This document shows positions 47,234 to 62,200 of a stretch of DNA of 64,000 bases, one piece after another. Source of the stretch: Smittia aterrima (lineage: Eukaryota > Arthropoda > Insecta > Diptera > Chironomidae); the NCBI GenBank assembly GCA_033063855.1, contig CP093829.1:1126243-1190242 (forward strand). Direction: 5' to 3'. Under the pieces are notes generated by a model. The model saw only the letters and a list, made by a program, of their open reading frames with translations, was not told the DNA's origin and did not search any database. A program made the position numbers and the translations under genes. The stretch's first letter is position 1. Each line of letters opens with the position of its first letter.

Positions 47234-49140
47234 TTGCGTAGCCAGCAAACTTCTTTTGCAATAACAGAATTTGAATCGAAAAACGCCTACGTCAAACTAA
47301 AGTCAGCACATTCTCTCCCTTCCCCCTTTGAGCAGCATTTCCCTTGTGCAACATTAAATTTTACCTACTTTAAGCTTTTGAATTAAATTTTCAGTTCAGA
47401 ATGTTCAATGTTGGATTAGGTGGGCGCTGCGACTTGCTGCGATGGTAATTTCAACAAAAATGAGCAAGAAGATTTTCACTCAGAATGAATCATTGAAATT
47501 GCTTCTGTCTGCTGATATGAAGTGTTGCCATGACTGGCTTTGCATTTCGTCGACAAGGGAGAGCTGACGATTGTAATGCATGTTGAAGAAAATTAATTAA
47601 AATTGGTTATGAACGAGCGAACAAGAGCGAGAGCAAGGACGCAAAGTAGAGAAGCGAGGAAAGTTTTAAAAATAATTGAAATGAAATTATTTTAATGGCG
47701 ACCGGTTTGCTTTTGTTTTATTTCGCAATAGTGAAGACATTGTTGATTTTTCATCAGCGCTCTGAATGTTAATTACTGCGACTGACAATTCAATAAATTG
47801 AAATATCCTGAGGCGACTTTCTGTTTAATTTCATGATAATCGTTTTGCGTCGGAACAAAACAAAGCAAAGCCTTTCGATGTAAAACATCCGGAAGGGAAC
47901 TCTTGAAGCGAACGTACCTCGAACGTCATGTTGATTGGGGATAAACGATGTTCAATTGCTCTTAATTTGAACTAAAAATCGTCTGGTTTTGAAAATACAT
48001 TTTTCATAAAGGATTCACTTTCTGTCGAGGGTTAATCCCTTCCCTCCTCTGCCTTTCTCTCTCTCACTCACTTGTTACCCCGAAGTCGATGTTTTTTTGT
48101 GTGCAAAGCGTTTGTAATGTTCTCGGGTGGAATGAAGATAAACTACCAAAGGATATCACAATGTATTGCGAATATCTAACATGCTAGCTTCTAAATGAGC
48201 TCTCAATCCTTTTGTTTCGAAGCAATCCATTCACTCCCATCCTCTCATTGCCTTTTCCCGAGCTTATTTATGTTTTTAATGACGGCGATAACACGAAACA
48301 TATTTTAAAGCGAGGGAGGAGGCGACGAGAAGCTTCAATTCCCAGCACGGCAGTTTATTTAAAAACAGCGAACACTGTTCAAATATTTATAATATCATTG
48401 GAAAGTCGAGTCAACAAAGGGATGGCAAAGTCTTTGTTTCACTCACAGAGACCTTTGTTTATCTATCAAAAAAAAATATAAAAAAAATCCGGTTGCTCTA
48501 ATCAATACTTCATTCAACGCTCAATGACGGAGGCCGCGATTGAAGTTTAAAGAAGGCGAGACAAGAGAAAAGCGTTCTTTTCAAATCTAATTTATCGGAT
48601 TGATAACATTTTGCCACCCTTCAATGTTCAATTTTCTTTCTTCGCTTCACGTCGGGGAAGGAAACTAGGTCGGGCGTCGGATTTTATGTGTTTTGATAAA
48701 TGTAATTTCGCTCCTTCTCCTCTTTTTACGTTTGTCAAAAAAAAAATCGATTGCTTTTCTCGCTTTGCTATTGATTTGGATGTTTCTCCTTTTTCGAGAC
48801 GTACAATATAGCAATAAAATATTTTTTTCTGCCGTCATTTGTCGTCGTTCTTCTTCATGCGACTGTCACGATATTTTCGTCCACAAATTTATTGCATTAC
48901 ATCGACAGTCCTCTTATTACATCTTGGCCATCAACAAATTCCATTATGTTTAAAGATAGAATTTCTGATTGCTCCTCGAAAATCGGGGAAGTGGGTCAAA
49001 TAGTCTGTTATGTGAGCTGCGACTCCCCCCATTAGAAGAATCATTTTTATCGCGAAGCTGATGGTGAAGAAGAATCTCAGTTTCCTCAATAAATTTGAAG
49101 AGGATGCTTATCAAAAATTAATTTCCGGCTTAAATGAAAA

Positions 49141-49161
49141 ATATATTATATATAATATATG
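49141..49161. repeat. AT dinucleotide tract
   Basis: Alternating, self-complementary TA/AT sequence of about 21 bases that can extrude as a cruciform. Microsatellite. Confidence 0.7.
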
Positions 49162-50251
49162 CACAAGAGAAAAATAAAAGCTTCGCATCCTAAGTCATCG
49201 TTCGACAATGTTCGTTTCCCTTTAAGTGCAGACTGCGGCGGCTTCGAGATAATTTAAATCGATACGGAGCTCGACATATATTTATTTTGCGAACGTCGTG
49301 TCACTGAATGGTGTTAAACATCATCAATAATATATCAAAATATTATATCAATATAAAAATAAAGGGTTCGGGTATCACACACGTTTTGTTGATTGCGTTG
49401 CCACGTGTGACTCGATACCTTGGGAACTGTCGAGAGATTCAATCAACATCCATCGATAATAATGTTCTCAAGCTTCCTGGTCATCTCTCGTTATCCCTTG
49501 TACATTGACATTGACTAGGGTCCTTCAAATAATTCTAAAATTTCTCTTCCAAGTCAAAACAAATAAATTTGCTTGTTGGCGAGTTGTTAATGAAATGCAA
49601 GTAAATGTGGAACAAAGTCTTATGAGAATTTATTTCTGTAAATAAATATTCAACGCAACAGAATGTTTCACATTCATTCCGATCCGATATCTACTTTTGT
49701 AGACATTTATGCTTTGGAGTTTCATTTTCGTCGTTCGCATCAGAAGGAAAGAAACCGCGCGAGAGTTCGGATGTGTTTTTGATCTGTGCAATTCTCTCAA
49801 TTCTCTGGTGGACTTTAAATCACTTTAAGTGAATTAAGAAAATAATTAAAGTTCAATTAAAAGTTACTTTCAAGGAGCTTTTGTCTTGAGAAACTTTTTA
49901 ACTTTTCTCGCTCGGATAACTTGAGAGATATTTTTTCCTCAAAAGGATTACCAAAGGATTACTAAATTTTTGTGAGAAGTGGAAAAATTGAATAATTGAG
50001 TGAGCGAAAGGAAAAGGTTAAGGAAAGTCGTAATCAAGTTCAAGTGAGAAGGACTCGGACGTCGAAGAAATATTCTCGACATTAAGTGATAAAAGTTTTT
50101 TGAAGTCGGTTAAGCACTCGGAAAGCTGACAAAATATTAAAAGAGAAATTTTCGGCAAATCATGTTGATTTAAGTTTCGGCAAAACTTTTATGAATTCTT
50201 TAAATTCCGGTCGATCTCTCAAAATTTATTTAACCGCGGGAATAAGAAGCT

Positions 50252-53200
50252 ATGGAGGAAGAACTGAGGTGTCCGACGTGTAAGCAGCTTTACGTCAATC
50301 CAGTTCTGTTGCCGTGCTTCCATGCATTATGCCTCGCTTGCGCTTTGGATAATCAAATGCCCGCAACGTCAGTTGCTGGGTCCACCACAACAGTCGTAAC
50401 ACATCCTTCGTTACACTTGCTACAGCAACATTCCCAATCGTCTTCATCATCAGTCAGCACCGGTAGCTCGAGTGCTACTGAAAGTGTTTCAAGTGATCAA
50501 GATCAGGCAGATAAAGTTAGCATTTTGAGTGAAGCTGACTCGGGAGTTATTTGTTACAATTCGAGGCCGGCCTCGTATGCTGGCACGCCAAATTTGCAAG
50601 GATTACTCTTCCCACCATCCGGATCAGTTTATTCCCTTGCATGTCCACTTTGTCGCAAGGTCGTGTTCTTTGACGACGTCGGGGCAAGAAATTTACCTTT
50701 GTATCGAGCAATGGAATCGATCGTGGATCGTTTCTGTGAACGTGAAGCACTCCGGTGCCAAATGTGTGAGTCGGACACTCCCAAAGTGGCCGCAGTTGTT
50801 TGTGAACAGTGCGAAATCAGATATTGTGATCAGTGTCGCGAGTTATGTCACCCATCGCGCGGTCCACTGGCAAAGCATAATTTGACGAAACCCCGTGGTG
50901 CTTCGCAAGTTCGCGAAAGTATTTGTATAGAACATTCCGAGCCATTATCAATGTACTGCATGGGATGTAAGCTACCGACGTGCAGCCAGTGTTTCCATGA
51001 CCAACGCCATAGTTCGCACGACGTTCAACCCATTTCACAAATGTGCAAAGCACAAAAGGTATGCAAAGTGATTTTCCATGTTTCTTTTGAGTTCTTCGCT
51101 AAATGCAAATAAAAAACTTTCAGAGAAGAAAGACCGCGCGCGTCTCAAGTTTGTACATTTTTCTGATCTCGAAAATTATTAAATAAAAATTCCGCTACGC
51201 TTGTAGCGGCTAAAAGCTAGAAGCTCGTAGATTCTAATTAAATATGCAAATATTGCTTCATTCCCGTCTGTTTTACCTGCCAATGTGACTTCAATCATCG
51301 CGTCGTTCTCTCTCCTTTTATTTTTTGCTTTGCGAATGAAGTTTTTTTCCTGAAAAAAAAAAGAACATTTAAATATTTGCTTGAGACTTCACGATTTTTT
51401 TCACAACTCTTTGGACTTTATATATTCTCCGTTGAAATGAGTAACGAGTTGATGTTGAAGCGACTACTTGTTTTACTGTTTCTCTCTCTCCCTCACTTAC
51501 TCCGTTCTTCTTTGCTTTTTTTCTCCTATTTCAATTGAATGAGTAAATCTGCAATCAAACGCCTTTCAATCATTCTGAAGGTCTTAACTGCGAAACAAGA
51601 AATTTAATTTAATTAAATTTGCATCGAGTATAATTTTCTGCAAAGCAAGAAATTCATTCAAGGGATTATTACTGTCCGACGAGAAAGTCTCAGACAAAGA
51701 GAAAATGAATTGAGTTGAGGCAATCTCCAAGAAAGCTGAGGGATTTTCGAAGCGAGACAGCCAATTTAATATGACGACGGTTTAACTTTAGATGATTCCT
51801 ATCGAGAGGGAGATCAATATTGTTATTCTTAACTTCACTCTTTCTCTGGTGTTTTAAAAAAAACAAGCTCAGCGATAACTTTATGATGAAAGTACAATGC
51901 TAAAGTCCCTAACTGGAACAGATCAATTTTCGGAGAAAAAATCCATTTATTTCTCTGAAATCTCATTAAAGACATGTGCCTCAGAGGGTTGACATTAATT
52001 TAAATCGAGGGGTGCCTGACAACTAAAACTTCCTTTCTTCTTTAGTTCTTGTCGCAAAAAACGCAGAGAACGAGAATCTAATTAAATTATTGGCTCAAGT
52101 TATCGATCACATTTTCGGAGTAAATGGGATGCGAGATTGAGAGGGAAAGGGGAGATATTCGTTAAAGATATTCATTAGAATAAATTTCATTATAAATTCC
52201 AGACGGATTGGATATGAATCGAAGCAGCGGAGGATTTGCGCATTTCATGTTTGTTTCTCGGGGAAAAATGAAGCAATCTCTTTAATGGCTTTTAAATATT
52301 TGTTATTTGCAACGTCAAACTCAATGAGGAAGATAAACAATCGCAAGCGAAAAAGTTACAAAATCTTCTCGAGCGGCACAAGACGAAACCAAGTCCAAGA
52401 AAAGAAAAACTTTCAATTTGAGTCGTTGTTTGTAGAAAATCAAGTTGATAAATCAATATTCGGAGCGGACACTTTATGTCATGTTTCATTTGGATTGAAT
52501 GGGTAAGCTTGAGGAAGAGAAATTGAAGATTAAGTTCTTTGCTGAGCGAAAAATCACTTTGAAGTCGCCTTCACCATCACATTTTGACGAGTGAAACAAT
52601 CACGTGATTAACGGAAGTTGAATAATATTGAAAACACATTGAAATGTTTCCCATGAAGATAATAATAAAGCCAAACTAATTTATAGCCGAATTGAACGTT
52701 TGAAGGCGAAACTTATTGTTTGCGAAATTAAAATAATAAAAAACTCGAAAGTTTCTTTCTTAATGAAGAGACGTTGCTTTATAGCCAATAACGGAAAGAT
52801 TAATAAATATCTGCTTGACGCTGACTTTTTCTTTCAAAACAATTCAATCGAATGATTAATTGGAGATGGCGATGGCAATGCGAAAATAAAAAAAAACCAG
52901 TAACGGTGAGCAAGCAGGCTACGGTTACAGCAGAAGTAGCGAAACACCATAATCATCTCCAATTAATTATTTAAATCTATTTTCGGGGCCGAAGCACTTG
53001 CGTTTGACTCTCGTTCGCTTACTCTCCGAATCAAGAGATGAGATTGAAATATTTGTTTGGGCAATTTATAACGATACGACGTTAATTAAACAATAGCACG
53101 AAGTTTTCTACTTTCTCCTTTCCCCGTCGAAAGCTTTGAATCCTTAACGTGGCTTTTAGTATTCGACAAAGACATAAAATTTTACTGCAAACTTTTTTAT

Positions 53201-56200
53201 GTGCTTTGAGGAGGTCGAATGTGTTTGCAGGAAGGCCCATCCGAAAGAAGGAAAGGAAAAACTTTCCTGGGGAGAATTAATGTATATCAAAGGGAAGCAG
53301 ATATATTTCCATTAGCTGAGGGAGCTGTTTGTTGTTTTTACTTTATTGCCTAAAAACCGTTGAGTGTGTGGATGCTCTCTCTACGATAAAAATCGCTTCT
53401 CATTCAATAATTCCGAATTTCTTTTCGATTTCGTTTTGTTTTCTTCCACATAAATTTCCGAATATATTTGTTTTGAATGATGCTGTTACAGACAAATATT
53501 GTAAGAAGAACAAGCTTTATGGATAAAGTTTTATTTTTGAAAGAAGCGTGTTAGTCTGTTTTGCTGAAGAAACTTTTATTTCTTTATCAAAATACAATGA
53601 GATAAATAAATGTCAGTCGGAAAACGTTTTTTTGTTTCCAGAAGGAAAAACTTCTTTGAGGAGAAGGAGGAGCTAATAGTGAAATTTCAAGTTTGAAAAT
53701 AAGTCAAATTCCTTAAGATTTTATCTGTTTTTAAGCGTCAAAAGTGAAATATTGTCATAACTAAGAGAGAAATAGCATAATTTTTCCAATTACATTTAAT
53801 GCAAGCGATGCTGTCTCGCACTCACGGCGCCATCGTTTGATACTTAACTGATTCCATCTCTCTCCGGCTACCAATAACCATAATTATAATCATTTTTTAA
53901 AATTATACGCTCTCTCGAACACCATAAGCAGGCGAACGTGGAGATTACGAATCAGATGTAAGCTCGGGTTTTATGGGAGCTTGTTCGCTCGATAACGCGC
54001 GTTCCGTTAAGAATATCCAGAGACTTATTGATTGAGTTGAAATTTTTGATTTTCATCTAAAGCGATGAAGTGAAGTCACACTTTGTCGAGTCGTCTGTCA
54101 CATAAGAAAGAACCAATTAAATTGATTTATATTAATTCAACAACAATAGTTTCTCTCACTGGCAGATGTTGATGATAATGTGTTAGGGATTGAACGAGTG
54201 AACAGATTTATTTTCGAACCTGAGGTCAGATGCTCAGTGTGAATAATAGTTTGTAGCAGAAATTTAAGGCTTCAGAAGTGTCAGTAATTATGAGGCGATG
54301 AGGGTCCTTCTTTACAGGAAATGAAATACTCTCCCCTATTCTTCTCCTCAGGATTACCTCAAACGCTTTAAAGCAAATATTATTGCAACATCTCGCTTTC
54401 AAACGTTTCACTTTTCAAAGCATGATTCAGCAGACGGATGAATGATTGAGTAAAAATTACTGACGTGTAGGGGGTTAATTGCCTGTAAAAGATTTTGAAT
54501 ATCTCGCTCGGTCCTTTTCGGTAGAAAAAAGAGAAAGAAACTTCTGTTGAACTAGGGGACTCTGATATGGTTGAAAGACATGTGTAGTACAACGACAAAA
54601 ACAGACGACGAACAGCATGAGGAAGAGAGAAAGAAGGAAAAAACCTTTTTTTTCTTAATCGAGGATCTATTTTGAAAACCTACTCCGAGGTTGTGTACAC
54701 AACATATGGCGAATGCAACAAATCTCACTCTAAGTGCCTTAATGATATCGCCCCTCATATCTTGAACTTTAAATTCTGTTATCAAAGCTAATTCAAAGAA
54801 TAATAAGCGTTATTGCTTTGAACAATTCAGAAGAGTGACTCAAGAGCACTTTTCCTTTTTTTATTCAAGAGTGTGCCTCAAAACGATTTTCTTTTATCGT
54901 TTCACTTTCTCTCATACGGAACACTGAAGAATATTTATTTGAAACTATCCGCGCCAGGTGTATGTCATGCATTGAATTGTGTGCCAGGGACGACACGTCT
55001 GTTTTGTCATTACAAACAAATCGTTAGCTTCCATAAAACTTTCATAGTGTAAAATATGATTGATAATGATCGATTTATGCTTCACTTTATATTGCTTGAA
55101 ATCGTATCGATTTTAGCTTCTGGCAGCTTAGCGCGTACAGTAGAAAATGACAGTTTAATAAGCCGTCATTAAGTAATGTCGCTCTGTTTAAATCATTCGC
55201 CGAGTCCAATATGGTAAAATCGAATTTGAAATATTGCCGGGTTGGAAGTATTGCCAAGCGACAAAAGACTGCATTAATTTTCCTTCAAATTCAATTTCAC
55301 ATATTTTCTTTCTCTTCTCAACATTGTGCGAGCAGTCGAGAGAGCAACAGGAGATTTTCCATTTTTTACAATATCGTTGCCATAGAATCGAGTAATGAAA
55401 ATTGATGTGGAATATGTTTCATAGAAGAAAATGATTAATGATTGCAGCAGTTGAGCGAGAAAAGTTGCAGATTCAGAAGTCTGCAAGCGGATAATGAAGA
55501 AAAATAAAATCGATTCAATGCTTCACTAGCAAATGTTACTCGCCGAGCAAATCTTTTTCAATGATAAATTGTCTTCATGCACTAATTGGATCGTAAAGTA
55601 TCAAGCTAAATATTCAACTTTATGATATTTTTCTAAATCTCGGTTACAGAAAAATTGTCGGCTGATTGCAATCAAAAACACATTTCTCTTCTTATCGATA
55701 TCAATAACTACATAGGCTTGAGTCGTCGTGCGTGAATAATCGACAGAGATTAGATAACAAGGAAGCGAGAAAGAGAAAAAAAAGTATCGCCTTGTTCATT
55801 TTATTTGTCGTAGGTTGTTGTTGCTTTCAAGATAAGAATGAATAATCAACATTGTTGAAATCATGACGACAATTACTCACTCGTTGCTAGAAGAATCATT
55901 AGCAACGATGGTTTGTTTGGCCCAAAAAAAAAATAACTCGAGAGAAATGTGATAAGATTTGTTTGTTTTTGTGCATATTTTATGTTGAAAATTATTGATT
56001 TTCGGTTTGGTTTCGAATTGAAAACTGAAAAAGACACACGGCCTGGCCTTACCTTGAATCTCGTTTCAATAAATTATGCGGTGCCATTCACACAAACTTC
56101 GGAGTGGAAGTGATGATGATATGGGTGCGATACCACTCTGCAAAGACTAATGCGATATTTTAATCACTGATAAGAGCTGAGGTTTATAGCTTATGAAAAT

Positions 56201-59200
56201 ATTTATAACAGCGCCAAACTGCTGATTTACCAAATTTATATTTCGAGCGGAGTGTGATCGGAATTTTGAATTTCAACAATTCAAATCTCGTCTGAATATG
56301 AATGAGCTTTCGATTGGGGCTTAACTAATGTATTTCATTTCAGTAATTGCGTGACTATAAAATCGCCATAAACTTGCCTTGTCTCTTCTTCGCAAACACT
56401 CGACATTCATTTTAATTAGCAGCAGCCCTAAGCTCGCACAATAAGAAATAACTTTTTTATTACATCCCAGAAGTGAATATCAATTTCAATTTCCAATTCA
56501 CACATTGAAATATCTTCTTTCTAGTCAATTGAGCGAAACCGTTTAATTAATATTCATAAAAATCACACTCTACGACCAGAGAGGATAGACAAGCATCTCT
56601 CGTTCTCGGCAACTCGACGCGTCTTGTGCGAGGAGACCATAAAAAAAGTTATTGCGATTTGAATAAATTGTAAATAAATTTTTTATGCTAATAACTGTTG
56701 GTCACATAAATAACATTTAAATTAGTTTTTATAGCTGTAAATTTGCTGATTGGGAATAATGGAAACAATGCATTAGACGAAAGGGTTCAGTTTGCGGTGA
56801 CGAACGCTCATTGATTTTAAGTTTAACTCTCTCTCGCTCGTTTCGCGCATAAAGTCGATTTTTAATGAGTTTTTTTTCTTTCGTTTAAACACAACCAGTC
56901 GTCTGGCGTTAGAGTTGCAACAAATTAACTTATTTTGACTGGTTTATTGACGAGGCCTGACAATTTAAGTAAACTTGACATTTTCTCTCACTCCGAGCAA
57001 AGTTTCTTTGTTTTTGGAAATCGATCTTGTGACTAATGCTCCGAAACTTTCTCGAGCAAGAAAAATATTTTTCTTATCTCAACAATTCTTCTTTTTTTTC
57101 GGTGGTAAGTTAATCGTGTCTTTTTAACCCGACAGCTTGTCGTTACAAACTTTTTTTTTCCCTCATCTCAACCTTCTTCCTGAAAACTAATATTTTGTAA
57201 GAAGAGAGAAAGATATTTTACTTATTCGTCGTATGCTGTTACTGCAAGATTTTTACTGCTGAGACGACTCGGATATCGATTTTTGTGCAATTCACATCTG
57301 AACTTTCTGTGCGAAGTTTTGTGGAGTCGAGAGGAAACAACACTTGAGTCTCTTTGACGCAAAAAAAAATGAGTTTGCAACAGACGATTTATAAACAGTA
57401 GCTCGCTTTCGTCTTAGAGGAATTATAAAATGTTTATTCAATCGCTCGAGAAACAACAAAAGAAGGAAGCGAGAACATGAAATTTGCTGCTCAGCATTTG
57501 TTTCCCGATGTTGCGAATGAAAAATGGAATATCTGTGTGTAAACAAGTTTCGAATCGACATATGTTCTGGCACTTCTTCTTATTCTTTTTGCTCTTGCTT
57601 AACGTGTGAATAATTCATCGTTTTTTATCGGCTCCAATTAATCATTTTAATGCTTACATGAATAAGTACTTTCTTTATAAAAACATGAGCTAATGATTCG
57701 CATTATGTCTCTAGATTAATTATGGGGCCTGCTTTGTTGTCGAGGCTTGCGAAAGTAAATGAATTCATAAAGCAACTGGCACTAGCTTCTTGTTCTCGCA
57801 ATTCTCGGGGAAAATCAATATCATCAACATGTGCTAAGACGAGATAAATTACCTTTGTCGTGTATCAACAACTTATGAAGACGCTCATGATAATTTATTC
57901 ATTGTATTAACAGTAGTTTCACACAAGACTTGATAAAGTGAAGTTTCATTAGTTCATTGAGCTTCTTCTAGCTTTACGCTTACTCAGCAGTTTCATTCAG
58001 TCTTTTGATTACGCTCAAGTCTCAAGAGATGGATTTCGGTTGACCGAAGGAGAAGGGACTAATTTTACTTTAGTCCATAAATTGCTGGGGACGAAGAGGA
58101 AAAGAATGAGGAGGCAAATGAAAAGAATGAACTCACTATCCGTGTGGAATAATAAATATTTTTCTTTTTCTCTACTGCAACGTGATAAAGTCAACGATTG
58201 CGCAACGCTAGGAACCATTTTTTAGCTTGTCCATAAAAACGTTTCTCTCGTTTTATTACCTTAGAGTTTCGTTCTTGTGCTTTTAGGTCGCTTGTAAATT
58301 GTAATTATGAAACTTTTTTTATTCAGTCTTGATTTTATTTTTTTCCTCGACTGCCCGTGATAAATCACAGAAAAATTGCTCCCTTCATCAGCGAAATGAA
58401 AAAAGAATAAAACGCTTCCCGTATTCTAATTATATTTGTGCTCGCTTGCTTGCTTTAAGCAACTTAACGAAAAAGCCTTAATAAAAATTAGTCGCTATTT
58501 CTTCTTTCCACTACAATTAAGTTTACGAAAAGACTTCGCCCTCAAAGTCTAAACAATCAAGAAGACTTAATTGCGAGAAGCTATAATAAGCTAAGCTCAA
58601 AATCTGAGAATCCTCAAGAATGCTGAAAAGTTCTTAACGAAAAATCACAACAGGTTCAATGTTGATAAACCTTTAAGCAGTGAGTGGGTGAAATATCATT
58701 AATAATGTCTCGTTCACACTTTGCTTTACGTCAATTAAGCCCCGAAAGATTTCGTGGTTTGTTGTTCAAGATGTTAAGTGAAATGGAATGAAGCATAAAA
58801 AAAATCCCCGCCGAAGTGTTCTTCAAAGCAAAAAAAAAATAAGTAAACGAGAAAGAAAATAACTTCAGCACACACGAGGGCGTGATGATATAATGAGTTG
58901 TTGTAGCGAAACCATTAGAATATTTTTCGACTAATGAGTTTGCTTCGCTGATATCGTGTTTTCGCTTTTCTTTTTCGTTCTTAAGAGCGACTGCAAATAA
59001 CTCATGCATAAAAAATGACATTTTTGCTTTTAATGATCAAACGCAAAAGCGATTTAACGAGATACGAAATAGTCACTGGAGGTAAAGGGATCGTTCAATA
59101 ATTTTGTAGCCGAAAATTTCATTAATCAGTCGAAATTTAAGTTGGGATAATTGAACAAACCCTAAACGCTTCTTTCATTACTTTAGCTTGTTCAACCCTC

Positions 59201-62200
59201 ACTAAATTTCATTGCAACAAACTGCCGCCGCACTCAGTCCAATTTTCTGGGCCATGAATTATATTTATTGCATTATGATCTCAACGTTAGGCCGCATACA
59301 TTATGAAAATTCGTTTTTATCATAATCCTTGATAATCTTCGCCGAAAATGAGCAAATGCTTCCCCTTGGGATGCATTAAGTTGATGTGATGAAAAGAGTC
59401 ATATTTACTATGGCATCAACGCCATATCAGTCGAGACTGCTAACGATAATGCTCTTGCTGCAAAGCAGACAAGCAGAATATTTAAATGTTTAACGTATCA
59501 TAAAAAGTTGCTGTTGCTTCTCTTAAAGTAGTCAGTTGTCAAACATTGGCTTGTGTAGTAGCTATAGACTTTTTCACATTTTAAAAATACATTTTAACAA
59601 ACTTTATCTTCACTGCTGCTGCACGCTGTTAACTAAAAACAAACTCACGAGCTACTAACGAGATTCTATTACCCAATGATAGTTGATGAGAATTTATGGT
59701 GTATACGCTTTGGATGGCAGCAACTGTCTTTGACTCGATGGGCTTGAGTAGAAGAGGAGGAGAGAGAGAAGCGAGAAAAAGAATTGTCTGAAACAAAGTG
59801 TGACTGATTTAATTTAATTCCACACATTATAATCCCAACCGCGCTCTCACTCAAAGAGTTAAATATCTTAAATTGACAAATTTTGAAGCGACGATGGCTT
59901 TTGATTTCGTCCGAATTGAGTTCAATTTATGAATGGGGAGTTGTTAAAGATGAAAGAATTATTCACGGTTTCTTAGTCGAACATATTGTTTTCAAACAAA
60001 TTATTCAGGCCTAAATTTGATGATGATGGTGTAAGCGATTTTATATTTTCATTTTCGTCTTCATCGTCGCTTTCGAATTGTTCACAGAAAAAGAAAATAA
60101 AGAAATATTCTAATGTCCAAGTCGTGAGTCTCATTCACGTTTTATTGACTCGTTCTCTTGATCGCATCGCCCCTCGGTGCTCAAAAGAGATTAAAAGCTA
60201 TAAAAATTGAAGATTGATATCAACAAATCCTATGCTCGAAAAAGATTATTGGCACAGAACCATTCGCATCATTAGAGATTTCATCAGAAAACTGTCGGCG
60301 ATCTTTCCTCCGACTTAGCGAAAAAATAAAACAACAAAAAGAGTTTCAGGGCAAATACTTGCGGGATATTTAATCTCGAACAATATGTTACCATTTACGA
60401 ATGCCGAGAGTGAGGTCAAAGAGCAATCCTCAAAGCATTAAAACATGCATGCATAAAACTTTCTGATTTTTTGCCTTTTAAAAACATGATATTACACAAA
60501 TATTGTTGTGCGGCGGCGGTGGAAAACAGAAGTTCTTTGGAGCTTCAAAAATTTAATTTAGAAATCTCTTCATGAATCTGTTGATTTATTTGATGTTTGA
60601 GCCTCTGAAGAAAAGATGTCAGAAAAGGGTTTCGTTTTGGGTTTTGCTGTTTATACTAAAGAAAGAAAAAAAATTCATTTTTAATAAATCATGATTCTCT
60701 CTCTCGTCAGGAGAAAGACGAGCAACGAGCAGAAGATATCAATTTCAATCAAAAATCATTCTTAACATGAACCAAGTAACCAGCCATGAGTCTTCACCAA
60801 AGCGTGTAATTAATGTACATTTGATATGTCTTTGGGATTGAGACGATGTGACTTCACATGGTCATGCGAGAGTTGAAAGTGTCAGACAAGCGAACGGGTG
60901 AGAATGATTGTAATCAATGCCCAATATGGATGGGAGTAGTCAATATAATAGTAGCAAACACAAATGGTTATCTATTACATGTGTTTTCAAAACTACCAAT
61001 CAAACAGTTAGAGTTCAAACCAGACCATAAAGGAATGTTGAAATGAAATGAATACAAACACGACTGCTTAAGCTCAATGTTTATCGAATAACTCAGATCT
61101 GCCTTAAAAGAGAAGATGCTGATCACCTTTTGTCAATTTCTTATAAAAGAATCTTTCCCCGAACTTAAAATATCATCGCGCAGAAGAATAATCAGAGAGA
61201 ATAAGAATGAAATAATGCGAAGTGCATTAAGCTTGCATTCAAAGAAAAACAATGACATATTAAATCATACTTTTTATAAACCTTCCTTCTCTCTCGCATG
61301 CAGACTCAATTTATATTCATGAGAATAAGAGAAACACAAACAGTGACGATTATGATGTTGGAGAGAGCGACAGACAGTGTGTTGGCGTTTAAATAAGCCG
61401 ATAAAATGCGTTGACACGACACGTGGAAATCGGCTCGGGTTACGAAAACAGAAGTTGAGGCTCAAATCGAGACGGAATAAATAAATTTGAATAAGTAATG
61501 ACACTCGTAAGAAAATCTCTGAGATAATTAAACTTAGGCTCATGCTTTCGTGCTTACTGTTTCATGATTCATCCGTTGCCAGCTAGAGACACACAAAGGG
61601 ACACTCCTTTTCCGAGTGCGATCATTTGTTGCGCGTCTAAAGTTACAAATTATTATTAAACTGAAATGATGATATTTATGTCTGCCCAAGAAAGAAATGC
61701 TCCAATGATTTCCCTTTGTTTATGTGTGACCTCAACGTCGACGATTCGACTTTTGCAATTAATAATTTTTCGTTTCGTAATAAATTCGATCAAAGATCGT
61801 CGCAGAAGCGAACTCGTTAAGGTCTCGATTCCAATTTAAATTTAAAACGAAACATCATTGAATCTTTCTATGACACGAAAAAGATTTTTATTTTCTTTGA
61901 AGAATCTTTTTGTTTAAATAAAAAAGGAAAAACATAAAATGCAATTACTTTGTAGTTCAGTGTTTATGCTCAAGCATGTTTCCTATTGTATTATTAAAAT
62001 CTGATTTATTCAACAGCTTGCGGTCTGTTTTATTCAATTTTTTTTCTCACATACTTTTACTAGACCTAGGGGGTCGTTCGTAAGTCACGTATTGAAAAAT
62101 TTGTTCTTGATTTTTCTTTGAAGTTTGCGAATGACTCATCGATCTCAACGTAATTTACGAATAATCCGGCTAAACTCTTTTTTATGCCTTTTTGTTTGAG

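Larger units (their letters stand above)
40500..50251. other. 9.7-kb gene-poor region between chitinase and TRIM9
   Basis: No domain-bearing frame; the longest (42,544-42,984 minus, 146 codons) has a hydrophobic stretch near its C terminus but no other support. Contents: chitinase promoter (TATA at 40,612-40,604), a homeodomain-type palindrome at 41,780-41,798, a hairpin at 42,241-42,280, GTGA/GAAT tetranucleotide repeats at 47,202-47,233, an alternating AT tract at 49,141-49,161, and the presumed TRIM9 promoter and leader (about 49,700-50,251). Confidence 0.5.
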
